From positions 186,001 to 250,000 of the forward strand of contig NW_026515477.1 in the NCBI RefSeq assembly GCF_014898815.1: a stretch of 64,000 bases of DNA, written 5' to 3'. The stretch is from Panonychus citri (Eukaryota > Arthropoda > Arachnida > Trombidiformes > Tetranychidae). Both the position numbers and the translations under genes were made by a program. Below the pieces are notes generated by a model, which made no database searches, was not told the origin of the DNA, and was given only the letters and a program-made list of their open reading frames with translations. This document shows positions 51,862 to 63,428 of this stretch, one piece after another (position 1 is the stretch's first letter; every line of letters begins with the position of its first letter).

Positions 51862-52260
51862 CTATTTTAACTCTATCTCTTCACGACTCATCTCAAAAAA
51901 AAACAAAAAATTTTCTCTCGGGCTTAATGTTGGGCGAACGGATTTGCGAAAAGACAAGAGACAGAAGCCAATTATTGCCAAATTATTTTCAACAATCAAA
52001 TCAAATTTATTTTCCAAGTGTTGGTCTGCAAAATTGATAAGCAAAACCCCATACACATTGAAAGCAATCAACCTCTCGTCTAAAATATTTTTAATATAAT
52101 TTAATATAATCAATGTAATCATCATAATAGACTGAGTGAAGACAATTAAGCCAATCACAATCATCATCCATTTTACTTTGGTCAATTTAACAACAACAAT
52201 TAAGATTTCTTGATTTTCCTTTGCAACGTTATCCACTAAAGTTGAAACCGATGATTCCAT
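51862..52260 (-). CDS. Hypothetical small membrane protein
   Basis: An uninterrupted frame of 132 residues from the ATG at 52260; in-frame sequence continues upstream to about 52308. An ORF this long is unlikely by chance in such AT-rich sequence. Residues about 27-57 are strongly hydrophobic (WMMIVIGLIVFTQSIMMITL and following) and a weaker hydrophobic stretch lies near 100-110; the end is charged. There are no cysteine patterns or family motifs I know. A CAG|GTAATG just before the ATG could be a donor, so this may instead be one exon or a relic of a larger membrane protein. It converges on the lysine-rich gene, whose stop is 115 bp away. Confidence 0.4.
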   Translation of the reverse strand: MESSVSTLVDNVAKENQEILIVVVKLTKVKWMMIVIGLIVFTQSIMMITLIILNYIKNILDERLIAFNVYGVLLINFADQHLENKFDLIVENNLAIIGFCLLSFRKSVRPTLSPRENFLFFFEMSREEIELK

Positions 52261-52308
52261 TACCTGATTATGTGTTTTAAAAGCTGCTAACAACTCAAAT
52301 CGACTCAA

Positions 52309-55300
52309 TCAATTGTTTTTCTACAATTATCTGGCTAATTTATCAACTATTTCCAAGATGATTATTTTATTCATGGCTTAATCGATAAAGTCTTCACAAT
52401 TAATAGGAACAAAGGCCCGACGATAACCTCAATAATTTAACTAAAGCTCAGTTACATTAGTTGGATTGGCCAAAGATTCCATGTCTCCTGAAGCTCATTG
52501 TGATGTTTTTAATTATATTACATACAATTTGTGATGGTTTCTTTATATTCTCAATATTATGGAAACAGTGAAAACAAAAAAAAACTCCAACCCTCTTGAT
52601 TCAGCTGATTAATTTGTAAATATTTTAATAGTCTCTCTATTTCTCTCTCTCTTCTCATTCAATTTATTTTGTACACAGATGAAAATTCAACCTTTCCAAT
52701 CAACTTGATCATTGTGAAGTTGAAATTTCAAGTCTTGTTGATTATCAATCAAAAAAAGAGAAAATTTCCAATTGTTAATCATATTCAATTTCTTTCAATT
52801 GAGGTAAAGATTGAATTACATCTAGTGAACAATTAGCACCTTCCTTATTCCTAATTTCAAATCAATAACTTCCAACAATCATAAATGACCAACTAATTTC
52901 CAAAATTATCCTAAACAACAAATGATGTAAATTTATACAACTAATGTGTTTAAATGAGAGAGCAAAATTGTCCATTCCATTGTTAAATCATTATCAGAAT
53001 GAAACCTAATTGTAAACCTAATTAATATGTCACACAGAACAACATCAACAAAGACAAATCAATCCTAATTATGTTTGGTAACAATTAGTTATCATGATCA
53101 AATTTATATACAATTTAATCAACGAAAGGGTAAAAACGAAACATGTGAACAAAAAAAAAATCCCAATTTCCTTTTCCTCTTTTCCTTGTCTTATATTTTT
53201 GAAACAACATTTGCAATCGTAACTAAATCAACTTATCATTTCAAATCAACATGGGACTTCAACAACAACAACAACAATCAAATTAAATATTGATCAACAA
53301 AAATAATAATAAAAAACTACTACAAATAAAAATGAATTTTAAATGAACATTCAAACTGATACATCCAATCGAAACTTTTAATTTCGGTTTAATTGTTTGG
53401 GTTACTAATTTAATTTTAGTCTATTATAATCAATGGAAATAGAATGATGTTAATTGTTGAATTGAACTATTTTTGGGTTAGGAATTTTTGGTTTCTTTCA
53501 TTTTCGTTTTTGGTGTATTGAGCCAAATTCATGTAACAAGAACTAATTTGGTTCTGCTTACATGTTAATTCAGTTTCCACTCCTTATATTGTATTAAATG
53601 TTTGTATTCCTGTGGATGTCTGATTTTTTTGGTAATTGTGACGATTGATTTTCTAAACATTGTTAATCACAGTTAGCTAACAATTAACCTTCCAATTGCA
53701 ATGGTCATTAGAGTTTTGTTTATCATTTTCGGAGTAAAATTGTCGCAATTGTTTTTACTGCTAATTGAGTTGGTCAAATTTTCTGTCTTTTAGTTTTTTT
53801 TGTCTCAATGATTTTAATTATTGCTCATTGATAGTTTTAGTTTGTTAGTTATGATTTTGAGGCTTTGTGATTTACAATTAATCTTTGTTTGATATGATTC
53901 AGTCTAATTTAGTAAATTTGAATGATTTTTATGATTTTAACACTTTTTTTCTGGTCGAAACTAAGCAAAAACCAATGTAATTTAAAAAGTTCCCGGGCCA
54001 AACCTTAATTTTGTTTGCGATTAGTTGTTGATTGTGTATTTTTGTTTGCAATTTGATGAAAAGATGAAATCAAATGATGTCGATGGAGAAAAGTTAACAA
54101 ATCAATCTCTAATTTGGATTATGATGAAGCCAAAGATCATGGGGAATTATTGGCAAAGGGATAGATTGTTTTAAAGAGGAAAATGATTAAGATGATGAGA
54201 AGAAGATGAAAAAATTGTACAAAAATGAAGATGAAGACAGAGGAAAAAAAGAAAAAATTGACAGAGAGATTTGCAGATAAAAGGCAGGAGAAATGTGAGA
54301 AGATGATGAGGATGAAGATGAAGGCGAAGATGAGGATGAGGATGAGGATGAGGAAGATATATGTTGGAATGAGAGTGAAGATTCATTTTTAGAACCCAAA
54401 ATGATGATAAGGATAATGATTCTTTCCCATATCTGGATAAGCTCAAAGATGCTCCTTCATCATCATCTTAATTTAACTAAATTTAGACTGTAACCATAGA
54501 TGGATATGATCAGGATGATTATAATTAAGGATGAGCAGTTGCAATTTATTTGGATGATGATTAACAATTGATGAGATCCAGTTTCGCACAGTAACCTAAA
54601 CATTTGAAAGAAAAAAAGGAAAAATTTTCTTAATCAAGAAAATACAACAGGTAATCAAACCTTGTTATTGATTAAATTACAATTAAACTGTTGACTTTTT
54701 AATCGTAAACAATTAATCAGCAGTTGAACAAACCGTTAAACTGTAAATTTGCCTCACTAAACTTTCCCTGTAATTAGTTGATGAGCAATTAACAATCAAC
54801 CGAATGATTTGCTTAATTGTTGAAGTTTTTTCTCTTTCTCTCTTCGTTAATCCAAAGTGATCGAAAAGTTTTCTTTGGTTAATTGTTTCAACTTTTCTTT
54901 TCTGTTTTAATTAATCACGAATTCTCGAGGGTATGAAATAAATTTATGGACACAAAATCAATTGAATTTTTTTGTTGTTTACATTTCCGTTTCCGCTTAT
55001 CGTTTTTAATTTATAATAATATAATTAAAGAACAGTCAAGATCGTGTTGGTGTTGAAGTTGTCGATGGTGTGTTTTGGTTGTGTGTGTTTCGTTTTGTGT
55101 TGATCTTGGACACAAAATGTAATAGTAATAATAATATAATAATAGTAATAGAACAGCGTTTGTTTCAATTTCTCTGCCTTTTTAGATTTTCTTAAAAGGG
55201 AAGGTGTGAAAGTGAGAGAGAGAGAACACATTTATCCTGTGTGGGTGCGAGAGAAAACGATAGAGAAAGGAAGAAATTGACAGAGAGAGAAATATGTATA

Positions 55301-55490
55301 TATAATTGATTTCCATTGAATTGATGTTGATGTAACTTTGATTGTTGCTGTAATTTGATGTTTCGATAATATTTGACAATCTGATTGCTTTGTTGTTGTC
55401 GTTGTTTTGAAATTTTTTTTTGTTGATGTTGTTTTGTGATTTTGATTTTTTTGTCTTCTTTCTTTTTCTTTTCGTCTCGAAATTGTTGAT
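52309..55490. other. Intergenic region 3' of actin
   Basis: About 3.2 kb with no convincing gene. A GAGGAT/GATGAA microsatellite at about 54300-54357 creates serine-rich and histidine-rich artefact frames on the minus strand. The part next to 55490 is the likely actin 3'UTR. The remainder is AT-rich. Confidence 0.55.
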
Positions 55491-56621
55491 TTAGAAGCAC
55501 TTTCTGTGGACAATTGCGGGTCCTGATTCGTCGTACTCTTGCTTTGAGATCCACATTTGTTGGAAGGTTGAAAGGGAAGCCAAGATGGAACCTCCAATCC
55601 AGACAGAGTATTTTCTTTCGGGTGGGGCGATGATCTTGATTTTGAGGGTTGATGGGGCCAAAGCGGTGATCTCTTTTTGCATTCGGTCAGCAATACCAGG
55701 GTACATTGTGGTACCACCGGAGAGGACAATGTTGGCGTACAAGTCTTTCCTGATATCAATGTCACACTTCATGATTGAATTGTAAGTTGTCTCATGGATA
55801 CCACATGATTCCATACCCAAGAATGAAGGTTGGAAAAGGGCTTCAGGACAACGGAATCTTTCATTACCGATGGTAATTACTTGACCGTCAGGAAGTTCAT
55901 AGGATTTCTCGAGGGAAGATGAAGAGGCAGCGGTGATCATTTCTTGCTCAAAGTCGAGGGCAACATAGCAAAGTTTTTCCTTGATGTCTCGAACAATTTC
56001 CCGTTCAGCGGTGGTTACGAATGAGTAACCTCGTTCAGTAAGAATTTTCATCAAGTAATCAGTAAGATCTCGACCAGCCAAGTCCAAACGAAGGATGGCA
56101 TGAGGTAAAGCGTAACCTTCGTAAATTGGTACAGTGTGAGAAACACCATCACCAGAGTCGAGGACGATACCAGTGGTACGACCAGAGGCGTAAAGGGAAA
56201 GAACAGCCTGGATGGCAACATACATGGCTGGGGTGTTGAAGGTTTCGAACATGATTTGGGTCATCTTCTCACGATTAGCTTTTGGATTCAATGGAGCCTC
56301 AGTAAGGAGGACTGGGTGCTCTTCAGGGGCAACTCTCAATTCGTTGTAGAAAGAGTGATGCCAGATCTTTTCCATATCATCCCAATTGGTGATGATACCG
56401 TGTTCAATTGGGTACTTAAGGGTGAGGATACCTCTCTTTGATTGAGCTTCATCACCAACGTAAGAATCCTTTTGACCCATACCGACCATGACACCTTGAT
56501 GACGGGGTCGACCGACAATTGATGGGAAGACAGCTCGAGGAGCGTCATCACCAGCGAAACCGGCTTTGCACATACCTGATCCATTGTCAACAACAAGGGC
56601 TGCTACTTCATCGTCACACAT
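55491..56621 (-). CDS. Act: Actin
   Basis: Conventional actin, the filament-forming cytoskeletal ATPase. One uninterrupted coding exon of 376 residues starts [20 protein letters not shown] and ends IVHRKCF. The phosphate loops (DNGSGM near 12-17 and DSGDGVSH near 155-162), the [18 protein letters not shown] region, and the hinge and adenine-binding residues all look normal. The N-terminal Met-Cys-Asp-Asp is typical of arthropod actins, which do not sort cleanly into muscle and cytoplasmic types. Codon choice favours C-ending codons more than neighbouring genes, as expected for a highly expressed gene. The frame is perfect. There is an intron in the 5'UTR (separate entry). Confidence 0.98.
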
Positions 56622-56651
56622 TTTGATTGATTGGGTTTGTTTAAGTTTTCA

Positions 56652-56855
56652 CTGGAAAAACACAAAATCAAAAGAGAAAAAGAAGAAAATTAAAATTAAA
56701 AAATCAAAAAAGAGTTTCAACAAAATACTAAAGGAAAAGGTTAAAGATTGTTAAAAGTTTGTTTTGGACTATCCAAGTTTGGGCACAATTAACTAATTGA
56801 ATGTTTTTTTTTCACTAAAGGAATGAAATATTAACACAATTGTTGATTCACTTAC
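56652..56855 (-). other. Predicted 5'UTR intron of the actin gene
   Basis: The donor AACT|GTAAGT (56855) and the acceptor TTTTTCCAG (56652), preceded by a long pyrimidine tract, lie about 30 bases before the actin ATG. A leader intron is usual in arthropod actin genes. The upstream exon would occupy roughly 56856-56925, with an AATATAA TATA-like box near 56911-56920 on the minus strand. This is inferred from sequence signals only. Confidence 0.6.
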
Positions 56856-56925
56856 AGTTAAAAGATGAAAATTAGAAAGTGTATAAGACCGGCTGGGAGG
56901 ACTAGAGAGTTATATTCCAAGTACC

Positions 56926-57524
56926 AAGACGAGACTGAAAAGCAAACTGATTAACTCTCGAGGCCCGGGGTGAGTTTAAATACTAACGATGGGTCTGGCC
57001 CTGGTAAGGTTGAAGGATGAGATTGCGTCGATTGTTGATCACAAAACGGTTAACCAAAGTATTTAGTTGATTATATGCGCAAGATGATGAACAGTTAAAG
57101 GGGGGGCTGATCAGAGAGAATTCGTTTCTTCGTCATCTAAAGTATAAAGTTGAGAAGAAGAGGGATGAACAGAAAAGGAAAGGAAGATGATAACTAAGAA
57201 GAAGAGAGGAAGAGAATGAGAGAGAAAAAAAGAAAGAGAAAGTAAGAGTAGTAGTTACATGGAGGGCCAAATATAGTCAAAAAAAGTTGGTTAAACTTAG
57301 GAAAAAATAACGTGTTACTACGAATGGGGATTCATTTGATAGATTAAACCAATTTTAGGAAGATACAGATGAGAAAAAAAGTGGAGAATGAGAAGAAAGA
57401 GAAACACAGAGGGAGAATGAAAATAATAATAAAGGAGGTCCGGGTTAAGATTAGTCTATGATGAATAAACTAAAAATAACGAGAGACTATGAATGTGATT
57501 CAAAAAGTATAGATGAAACCAATT
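56926..57524. promoter_or_regulatory. Actin upstream region
   Basis: Sequence upstream of the predicted actin transcription start, running to the 3' end of the FHA gene on the same strand. It includes a locally GC-rich patch (about 56955-57005) and purine-rich tracts (57180-57250, 57375-57415). No perfect CArG box was found. Confidence 0.35.
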
Positions 57525-58046
57525 TTAGGAAGATTCTTTTTCCACCTCTTGTGTATCATCATCCTCCTTATAGTCTTCATGAAGAATAACATATTCTCTT
57601 GAGCTAAAACCAAATTTGATAACATCTTTCTCGAGTAGTTCATAATATCTTTTTGGTTCAATTGGTTTGTTATTTAGAAATGTTCCATTAGCGGATTCCA
57701 GATCAATCAGGTAGGGACGAATTCTTTTACCAGAGGAACCATCTTCTTTCTTATAAGACACAAGGCGAAATTGGATCACGGCATGTTGCTTTGAACAGGA
57801 AGGATGGTCAATGGGTAAATCGGCGATTCTTCTATCACGGCCCAATAAGAATGCACTTTGATTTTTCAAACTTAAATGGGGTAAAGTCTCTTCTCCCTTA
57901 AAAGGATACAATCTCCATCGGCGCTTGGGAATTTTAGCTTCAGGTGGTTCGGTGTATTTAATGACAACTCCATTAAATGTATTAGTATCTTCTGCTAATT
58001 TACCACTTAATGAATAATTTGGCTTATTTTCAGGTGTATTAACCAT
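57525..58046 (-). CDS. SNIP1: FHA-domain protein, SNIP1/Pml1-like
   Basis: Nuclear FHA protein; SNIP1 joins the spliceosome-linked RES complex and affects microRNA processing and Smad/NF-kB signalling. A single exon of 173 residues starts at the ATG at 58046. The pre-FHA segment LAEDTNTFNGVVIKYTEPPE and the RWRLYPFK motif match SNIP1 closely. FHA phosphopeptide-binding residues are present: Gly69-Arg70 (LLGRDRRIAD), Ser83 and His88 (SCSKQHAV), Asn120-Gly121 (ESANGTFLNN). The end is acidic. Vertebrate SNIP1 has about 200 more N-terminal residues, basic and RS-rich; none are seen here, so the protein resembles yeast Pml1 in size unless an upstream exon was missed. Confidence 0.92.
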   Translation of the reverse strand: MVNTPENKPNYSLSGKLAEDTNTFNGVVIKYTEPPEAKIPKRRWRLYPFKGEETLPHLSLKNQSAFLLGRDRRIADLPIDHPSCSKQHAVIQFRLVSYKKEDGSSGKRIRPYLIDLESANGTFLNNKPIEPKRYYELLEKDVIKFGFSSREYVILHEDYKEDDDTQEVEKESS

Positions 58047-59161
58047 GATTAACAAAAATATTTTTTCGAACTCAGAATAATGAAACAATCAAAAAAATAC
58101 CAGTCAAGTTGAAAGTGTCCAGTGGTTTAGTTTTATTGTTTACATTTTCTCATAAACCAAACTGATCCATTCCAACTGAGGGCGTTACCTAGAGAACAGC
58201 GAAACGCGCTTCATTTAAAAGGATTCGTATTCAATGGTAATTAACTAAATGTTTTCTGATAAAATCAATTATTAATTAAAAATGGAAAAACGATTAATTT
58301 ATAATTAAAATTGTTCCACTCGTAAACAACAATTCTAAAATTGAACAAGAACAAACCAAATAGAATTTCTTCTTGTCCACCAGATGGAGTTACTTGAAAT
58401 TCGTTTTAAAAAAGAAAAAATTATTTTTAATTGTTCAAAATTAGAATAATGGTCTATTGATTTGTTAATTATTTCGTTTAATTTCTTACCATTACTTAAT
58501 TGTTATTGTTCTTTATTAATTTTAACCTGAGTCGTTTTGTTTAACCGTTTCTCTATTTTAAGTTTCATTTTATTTTCTCTCAAGTTTGTTCTTTTTGTTC
58601 CTTAAAGAAAGTGTAACAATTTGTTTTCCAAAAAGTTGACATGATTGGGGCTAATTAATAGGGCTTTGATTTAATTGTGAAGAAGAGTTAATATTACTTC
58701 AGACATACTGGTGGTTACCTGATCTTCTTAAGAGCTAATTCAACGTCAACATGGTTCAGATTTGATGTACTAATTGGTAAGTAATTTAATGTCGCCAATA
58801 ATTGTGTTTTTCATGATTTTATTGGAAACAACAAATTCAATTTTCTCTTTATAATTAAATGTTTATTTGTTTTCTTCAATGATTAATATTTCAGCGATAA
58901 ATACACAAGGTAGAGAGAGAGAGAGAGAGAGAGTATAATTTGATTATTGTGATCAATAAAGATGATTTGATGAGAGATGAAAAGAGAAAATTGAAGCTGC
59001 CAATGAATAAGAAATCTTATTTTCCCTCAATCAATTAAAATTGAAGATTCGACGATGATGCTGATGAAGGAGAAGAGAGAAAAAGTAATATCAACAATCA
59101 AGATCAACAATTTGTAACTAATGTCGTTCAGAAATCAACCAATTGTGATGGATCTTTTTTT
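58047..59161. other. Spacer between FHA gene and GPCR
   Basis: AT-rich, with a (GA)n microsatellite at about 58913-58933. Region 58050-58200 should hold the FHA promoter and 59050-59161 the GPCR 3'UTR. No gene seen. Confidence 0.5.
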
Positions 59162-60781
59162 CTACTTTTTTTGTGAATTAGTTGAATGTTCAGAAGTGAT
59201 TCCAGTTGGTTCCATTGATCGGTTGAGGAGGCGACGGAAAGCATTTCGATATTGTGGATTCATGATGAAATAAATTATCGGATTAACGGAGGCGCTAAAC
59301 AACACCAACCAAAGAGAGAGTATGTAAAGGTAAGGATGCCTAAAAGAAAATCGAATAGATTATTAATTAAATTTAGAATCATAATCTCATTTCAATTGAA
59401 TTAAGCAATCACAGTTATCTATTTCTATTTATTTATAGATTAATGAATTAAATTGTTCAATCCATCAATCAAATTAATACTGGAAACGTTTTGCTTTTCT
59501 GCTGTTATAATTTGGATCACCAGAAGTGAATCTGATAAACGTTAATCCCGATGTTTACCCATTGGATTAAAGATTAAGTCACATTTAATTGAATAACAGT
59601 AACAATTAGTTGTAACAGCAACAATTAAATAGGAAATAATTATTTTCTTTTCCAACTACAATGAGATAGAATTGGTGATAAAAATCAATCATGATGATGA
59701 TTAAATATAATTTCTTACCTCGTTGAAGCTGAAGTTATTTGAAGGATTACTGAAGGTGCATAACATATAACGAAAACAGCGAAAATGGTGAACATTAATT
59801 TGGTTAATCTCATTTCTCTTTGGCTTCGATTTATCCCTTTATCAGCCAAATTTCGTGTATGAGAACGAACCTTAAACCAAATGATTCCATAGCAAAGGAT
59901 AATTGTTACACAAGGAATAACGAAACTAATCAGGAAAAGGAAATCTTTCAATGCCTCACTTCCCATAATTGTACATGTTAACAGATTCTCCTGGTAACCG
60001 AAATAGCCCCAGGTATGGGTCAAAGGTAAACATAGAATTGTGAATGGAATGATCCAGGTAATTATTACCATAATCAAAAGATTTCGATTGCAATAGAAAT
60101 TATTTGATCGACTATTAACAATAATGATAACCAATCTGTAAGAAAAGAAGGTGATTTTACTTTAATTGTAGAAAATTGTTTTTAAACAATTTAACACTGA
60201 CACTGGAAAAATTAATTAATGTTAAAAAAATATGGGAAGTTAATTGTTCAATATTATTACTTTCTAGGAAAATGTATGTTAATTTGTTTCTAAATATCCG
60301 TTTCATTGATTAACTAATTACAGTTAAATTACAATTGAAGCGGAAATACCGGTACAATTGACAGAAGATGTTTAAGATAAATTGTTTGATTTCAATTGTC
60401 AATAGAAAAAAAGTTTTAATCGAAAATAATTAACAAATTAACGAAATTTGATTACCTGTTGATTGCGATGAAAGTTATGGACAAAAGGGAAACAGCGATG
60501 TTGCCATAGTAAAAATAAGGGTAAAGGTGACAAACGAATTGACCAAAAGGCCAATTTCGAGTGAGAAATGGTGTTGCCGTTAAGGGAACATTGAAAAGGC
60601 AGAAAATAAGATCGGAAGTACTTAAATTAATTACGAGTTTGGTGGTTGGTTGTTTAATTAAAGTCGTTGAATATTTGGTTAAACATAAAATGACCAAAAA
60701 ATTACCAATGGAACCAATGATTCCAATTAACAGAGCAATTGAAAAGGTAATTATCGCTTCGGTTTGATTAGAGATGATCAT
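59162..60781 (-). CDS. Rhodopsin-class GPCR, Tre1/Moody-like
   Basis: Seven-transmembrane receptor of the invertebrate Tre1/Moody group, which guides germ-cell migration and glial barrier formation in flies. Exons 60456-60781, 59719-60135 and 59162-59339, all phase 2, give 306 residues with almost no extracellular N-terminus (one NQT glycosylation site). TM1 has GNFLVILCL, TM2 has NLSTSDLIFCLFNVP, and the TM3 region has WPFGQFVCHLYPY (disulfide Cys) then GNIAVSLLSITFIAINRL. A second-loop Cys lies in ENLLTCTI. TM6 is FTIFAVFVICYAPS and TM7 is SASVNPIIYFIMNPQYRNAF, an intact NPxxY followed by helix 8. The D/E-R-Y position reads N-R-L. The C-terminal tail is short. The ligand is unknown. Confidence 0.87.
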
Positions 60782-61238
60782 TGTGATTAGAAATATATGA
60801 TTACAGTAATAATAAAGGTCCGGATAGATTTGTTAATTGTTGAATTAACTAATTACATGGTATTAATTTGGTTAAATGAATAAACACTTGATGAACACAC
60901 AAAATGATTTAGAAAGTTGATTGTTCACAATCAAAGGTTGGGAGGATAATGAATGTGAAAACAAAAACAATGAATATGAAAGATTAATCAAAGTATGAGT
61001 CTGATTAGTACAATTATTATGTTTTATAGTAACGATACTAATTACAGGGGAAACGGAAACTATGGTGGAGGAGTTACAGGTTAAATCAATTTTTTGCCAC
61101 CAATCAATTGGATAATCAAATGAAGAGAAAAAAAAATTCACTCAGCTGATAAGTTGTTGATTTTAGTTAAATCAACTCATACCTTGTTCGGAAAACTGTT
61201 AACCAGATTTATAGTCAATGTTAATTGTTGATTCCAAT
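60782..61238. other. GPCR upstream region
   Basis: About 460 bp between the GPCR start and the stop codon of the secreted-protein gene on the same strand. AT-rich; an 89-codon minus-strand frame here lacks any family features. It should contain the GPCR promoter. Confidence 0.45.
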
Positions 61239-61779
61239 TTAATCTTCGTTTCTTTCGTGAGTGTTTTCGTCTTTAGTTGATTTAGAGCGAATTTCATCTC
61301 GTTTATGTTTTCCAATTCTATTGGAATAATTTCCAATGTTTTCGTCTCTTTGGTCTTCTCTTCGGGTGTTGATTCTTTCTCTTCGTTTTCGGGTCAATTT
61401 TTCATCAACAATCATCATCTCTTTCCTTTTTTTCTGTTGAAAATCTTCATTATCATCATCGTTTTCTTCATCTTCTTTGAAAGAACTGAATTTGTCACTT
61501 CTTGCTTCTCTTCTACACAGAAAAAAGAGAAAAAATGACAATAAAAGTATAACGTTTTCTTCGGACAATTAAAAACAATCTATAAACTCACCTTAATGTT
61601 GAAGGTAAAATAGAATCTTTATCAAGTCTATTGATCGACCAGGAAAGTAATTGGTACTTGGAATAGACTAATGAATCATGGTTAACTTTGGGTAATTGTT
61701 GTTGTTGGAAACAATTAGTTTGTAAGAAAATGGTTAGAGAAGTAAAAACAATGAACAAAATGGCGGACACCAAATTCAT
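61239..61779 (-). CDS. Small secreted, highly charged protein; possible peptide precursor
   Basis: Exons 61592-61779 and 61239-61512 (GTGAGT donor, GTGTAG acceptor, phase 2) encode 153 residues. The N-terminus is a clear signal peptide (MNLVSAILFIVFTSLTIFLQ). Then come about 40 ordinary residues, including NHDSLVYSKYQLLSW, and from residue 63 a hydrophilic tail dominated by Arg, Lys, Glu and Asp. The tail has several possible dibasic cleavage sites (LRR, KKRK, RKRRER, KHKR). There is no cysteine after the signal region. It does not match a neuropeptide family I know. It could be a prohormone, a disordered secreted protein or a lineage-specific gene. Signal peptide and splice signals make it credible; function is unknown. 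Confidence 0.6.
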
Positions 61780-62481
61780 AGTTCAAAGGCTCAATTCAGG
61801 AACAGTTCAAAAAAGTCTGATGATTTACCAAGAAGAACTGTTTCCATTTTTTCATTTTGACGATTATTTATAGAAGAAAATTTTTTCTATTTAATTAGCT
61901 GATGTGATTAACAGGACATTGGACTCAATGAAAAGGGTTAATGATGTTGGAATATGTAACAAGATAAATACACGATTAAGGAAGTAGCGATCAGAGTAAT
62001 TAAACAAAACAAGGAACAGGTATAATTAATAATTGTCTTCATCTTCATCGATTTCCAAAACAAAATGATCAACACTAATAGAAAACAATTCAATTTTCTT
62101 ATTTACTAAATAATCAACCAACTTGTCATTCCAAGACAATTTGATGGTCAGATTGTAATTAAATCACTTGAAGTCAGAGAGAAAACGTACGTTTGAAACT
62201 GGAACGACTTTTTGGAACAAAATTATAAATGTGAATTAATTAACTCTTTATGTGATCAAATTACCGAGAAATTGTTTAATTAAGATGAAAGATTGAAAGA
62301 AATTAAAAATTTGAAATCTTTTTGTTTTGACGAAAAAATTTGTTTTTCTGTCAATAGATGTCACTGATTTTCGGACAAAAGTTAACATGTGTTGAGATTT
62401 TCACTTTTCTTGATCAATTGTTTATGTTTGATTTGATGTGTTTTCCTTACTATTGTAATTAGTTTTGATTAAGTTACAATT
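61780..62481. promoter_or_regulatory. Divergent promoter region (secreted protein / mL43)
   Basis: A 0.7-kb spacer between two outward-facing genes, so it should hold both promoters. AT-rich, with no recognised TATA or initiator element. Confidence 0.4.
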
Positions 62482-63239
62482 ATGAGGGGTAAATATAAGC
62501 TTCCTAATCACTATGTTCATCCAAAATATTGCGATTTGTGGAGCTTTGGTCTTGAAGCTAATCAATTGAACGGTCACATTGAAAATGCTCCTTACCAAGG
62601 ATTAGGAAGGTAAATTGATTGTTGAATTTTTTTTCAACAAACTTTGTTTTGTATCTTGTTGATTTACCATTTAAATAATTATCTTCTTATTCATTTTGTT
62701 TGTCACTCAGATATGTTTGCCAGTTGAAAAGGATCACATTGAAATTTTGCAAATGGGGTCTGGGAAGCAAAGGAACTCGAGATTACATCGAAACTGATTT
62801 GGTTGATTATTGTCGCAACAATCAAGGTGTTGTAGTTTACCTTAAGCCTCGAAGGCACAAAGCACCAGTAATGGTTTGTGAATATTTGAATGGAAGCTAC
62901 CACTGGATGGCTCTTCATGGTATGGCCTCGAAACACATTAAATTATGGATCGATTTTCATACTAACAGATCAGGCGAACCAATTAGAAAATTTGTCAAAG
63001 ATGTTCGAACCGCTTGGCCATCTGTCCAAGGTCCATGGAACCCGTTCTTAAATACACCCAGTGAAGTAAATGTGACACCTTTCCCAAATGAAGATCGGTC
63101 TGAGTTTAGACCAATGAAAATATCTGCTACTGAACAGTTACTACGTTTAAAAGCCGAAGGCAAATTAGACAATATATTATTTGGTGATGAAAAAAGCGAT
63201 TCAAAATTTTCAATAATCAAACCAACAGATGATAAATAA
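62482..63239 (+). CDS. MRPL43: Mitochondrial ribosomal protein mL43
   Basis: Large-subunit mitoribosome protein with a thioredoxin-like fold. Exons 62482-62609 and 62711-63239 (GTAAAT donor, CACTCAG acceptor, phase 2) give 218 residues. The core NAPYQGLGRYVCQLKRI, the GTRDYIETDLVDYCRNNQG helix, the VVVYLKPRRHKAPVMVCEYL strands and the SVQGPWNPF segment align with animal mL43. The N-terminus carries about 35 residues (MRGKYKLPNHYVHPKY) before the conserved core, longer than in vertebrates. Polyadenylation signal AATAAA lies at 63316-63321. The 3' end faces that of the dehydratase, 190 bp away. Confidence 0.92.
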
Positions 63240-63428
63240 TTCAACACCAAGTTAATATAATTGTTGTAATCTTTATAAAAAAAAATATCAAAGAAAATTA
63301 TAGTTACTCTAGTGTAATAAAAATAAACTTAGTATTGTAAACAAATTACTAAACCAATCTATTAATTTTGTATCATGTTGTCATGAAAATACATCATTAT
63401 AATCAAATAATTGATTTGGATATCGATG

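Noticed and set aside
54171..54446. Overlapping Ser-rich and His/Pro-rich ORFs on the minus strand
   Set aside because: Created by the GATGAG/GATGAA microsatellite in two frames.
61305..61538. Plus-strand Phe/Ser-rich ORF opposite the secreted-protein exon
   Set aside because: Antisense shadow of the Lys/Glu/Arg-rich exon on the minus strand.
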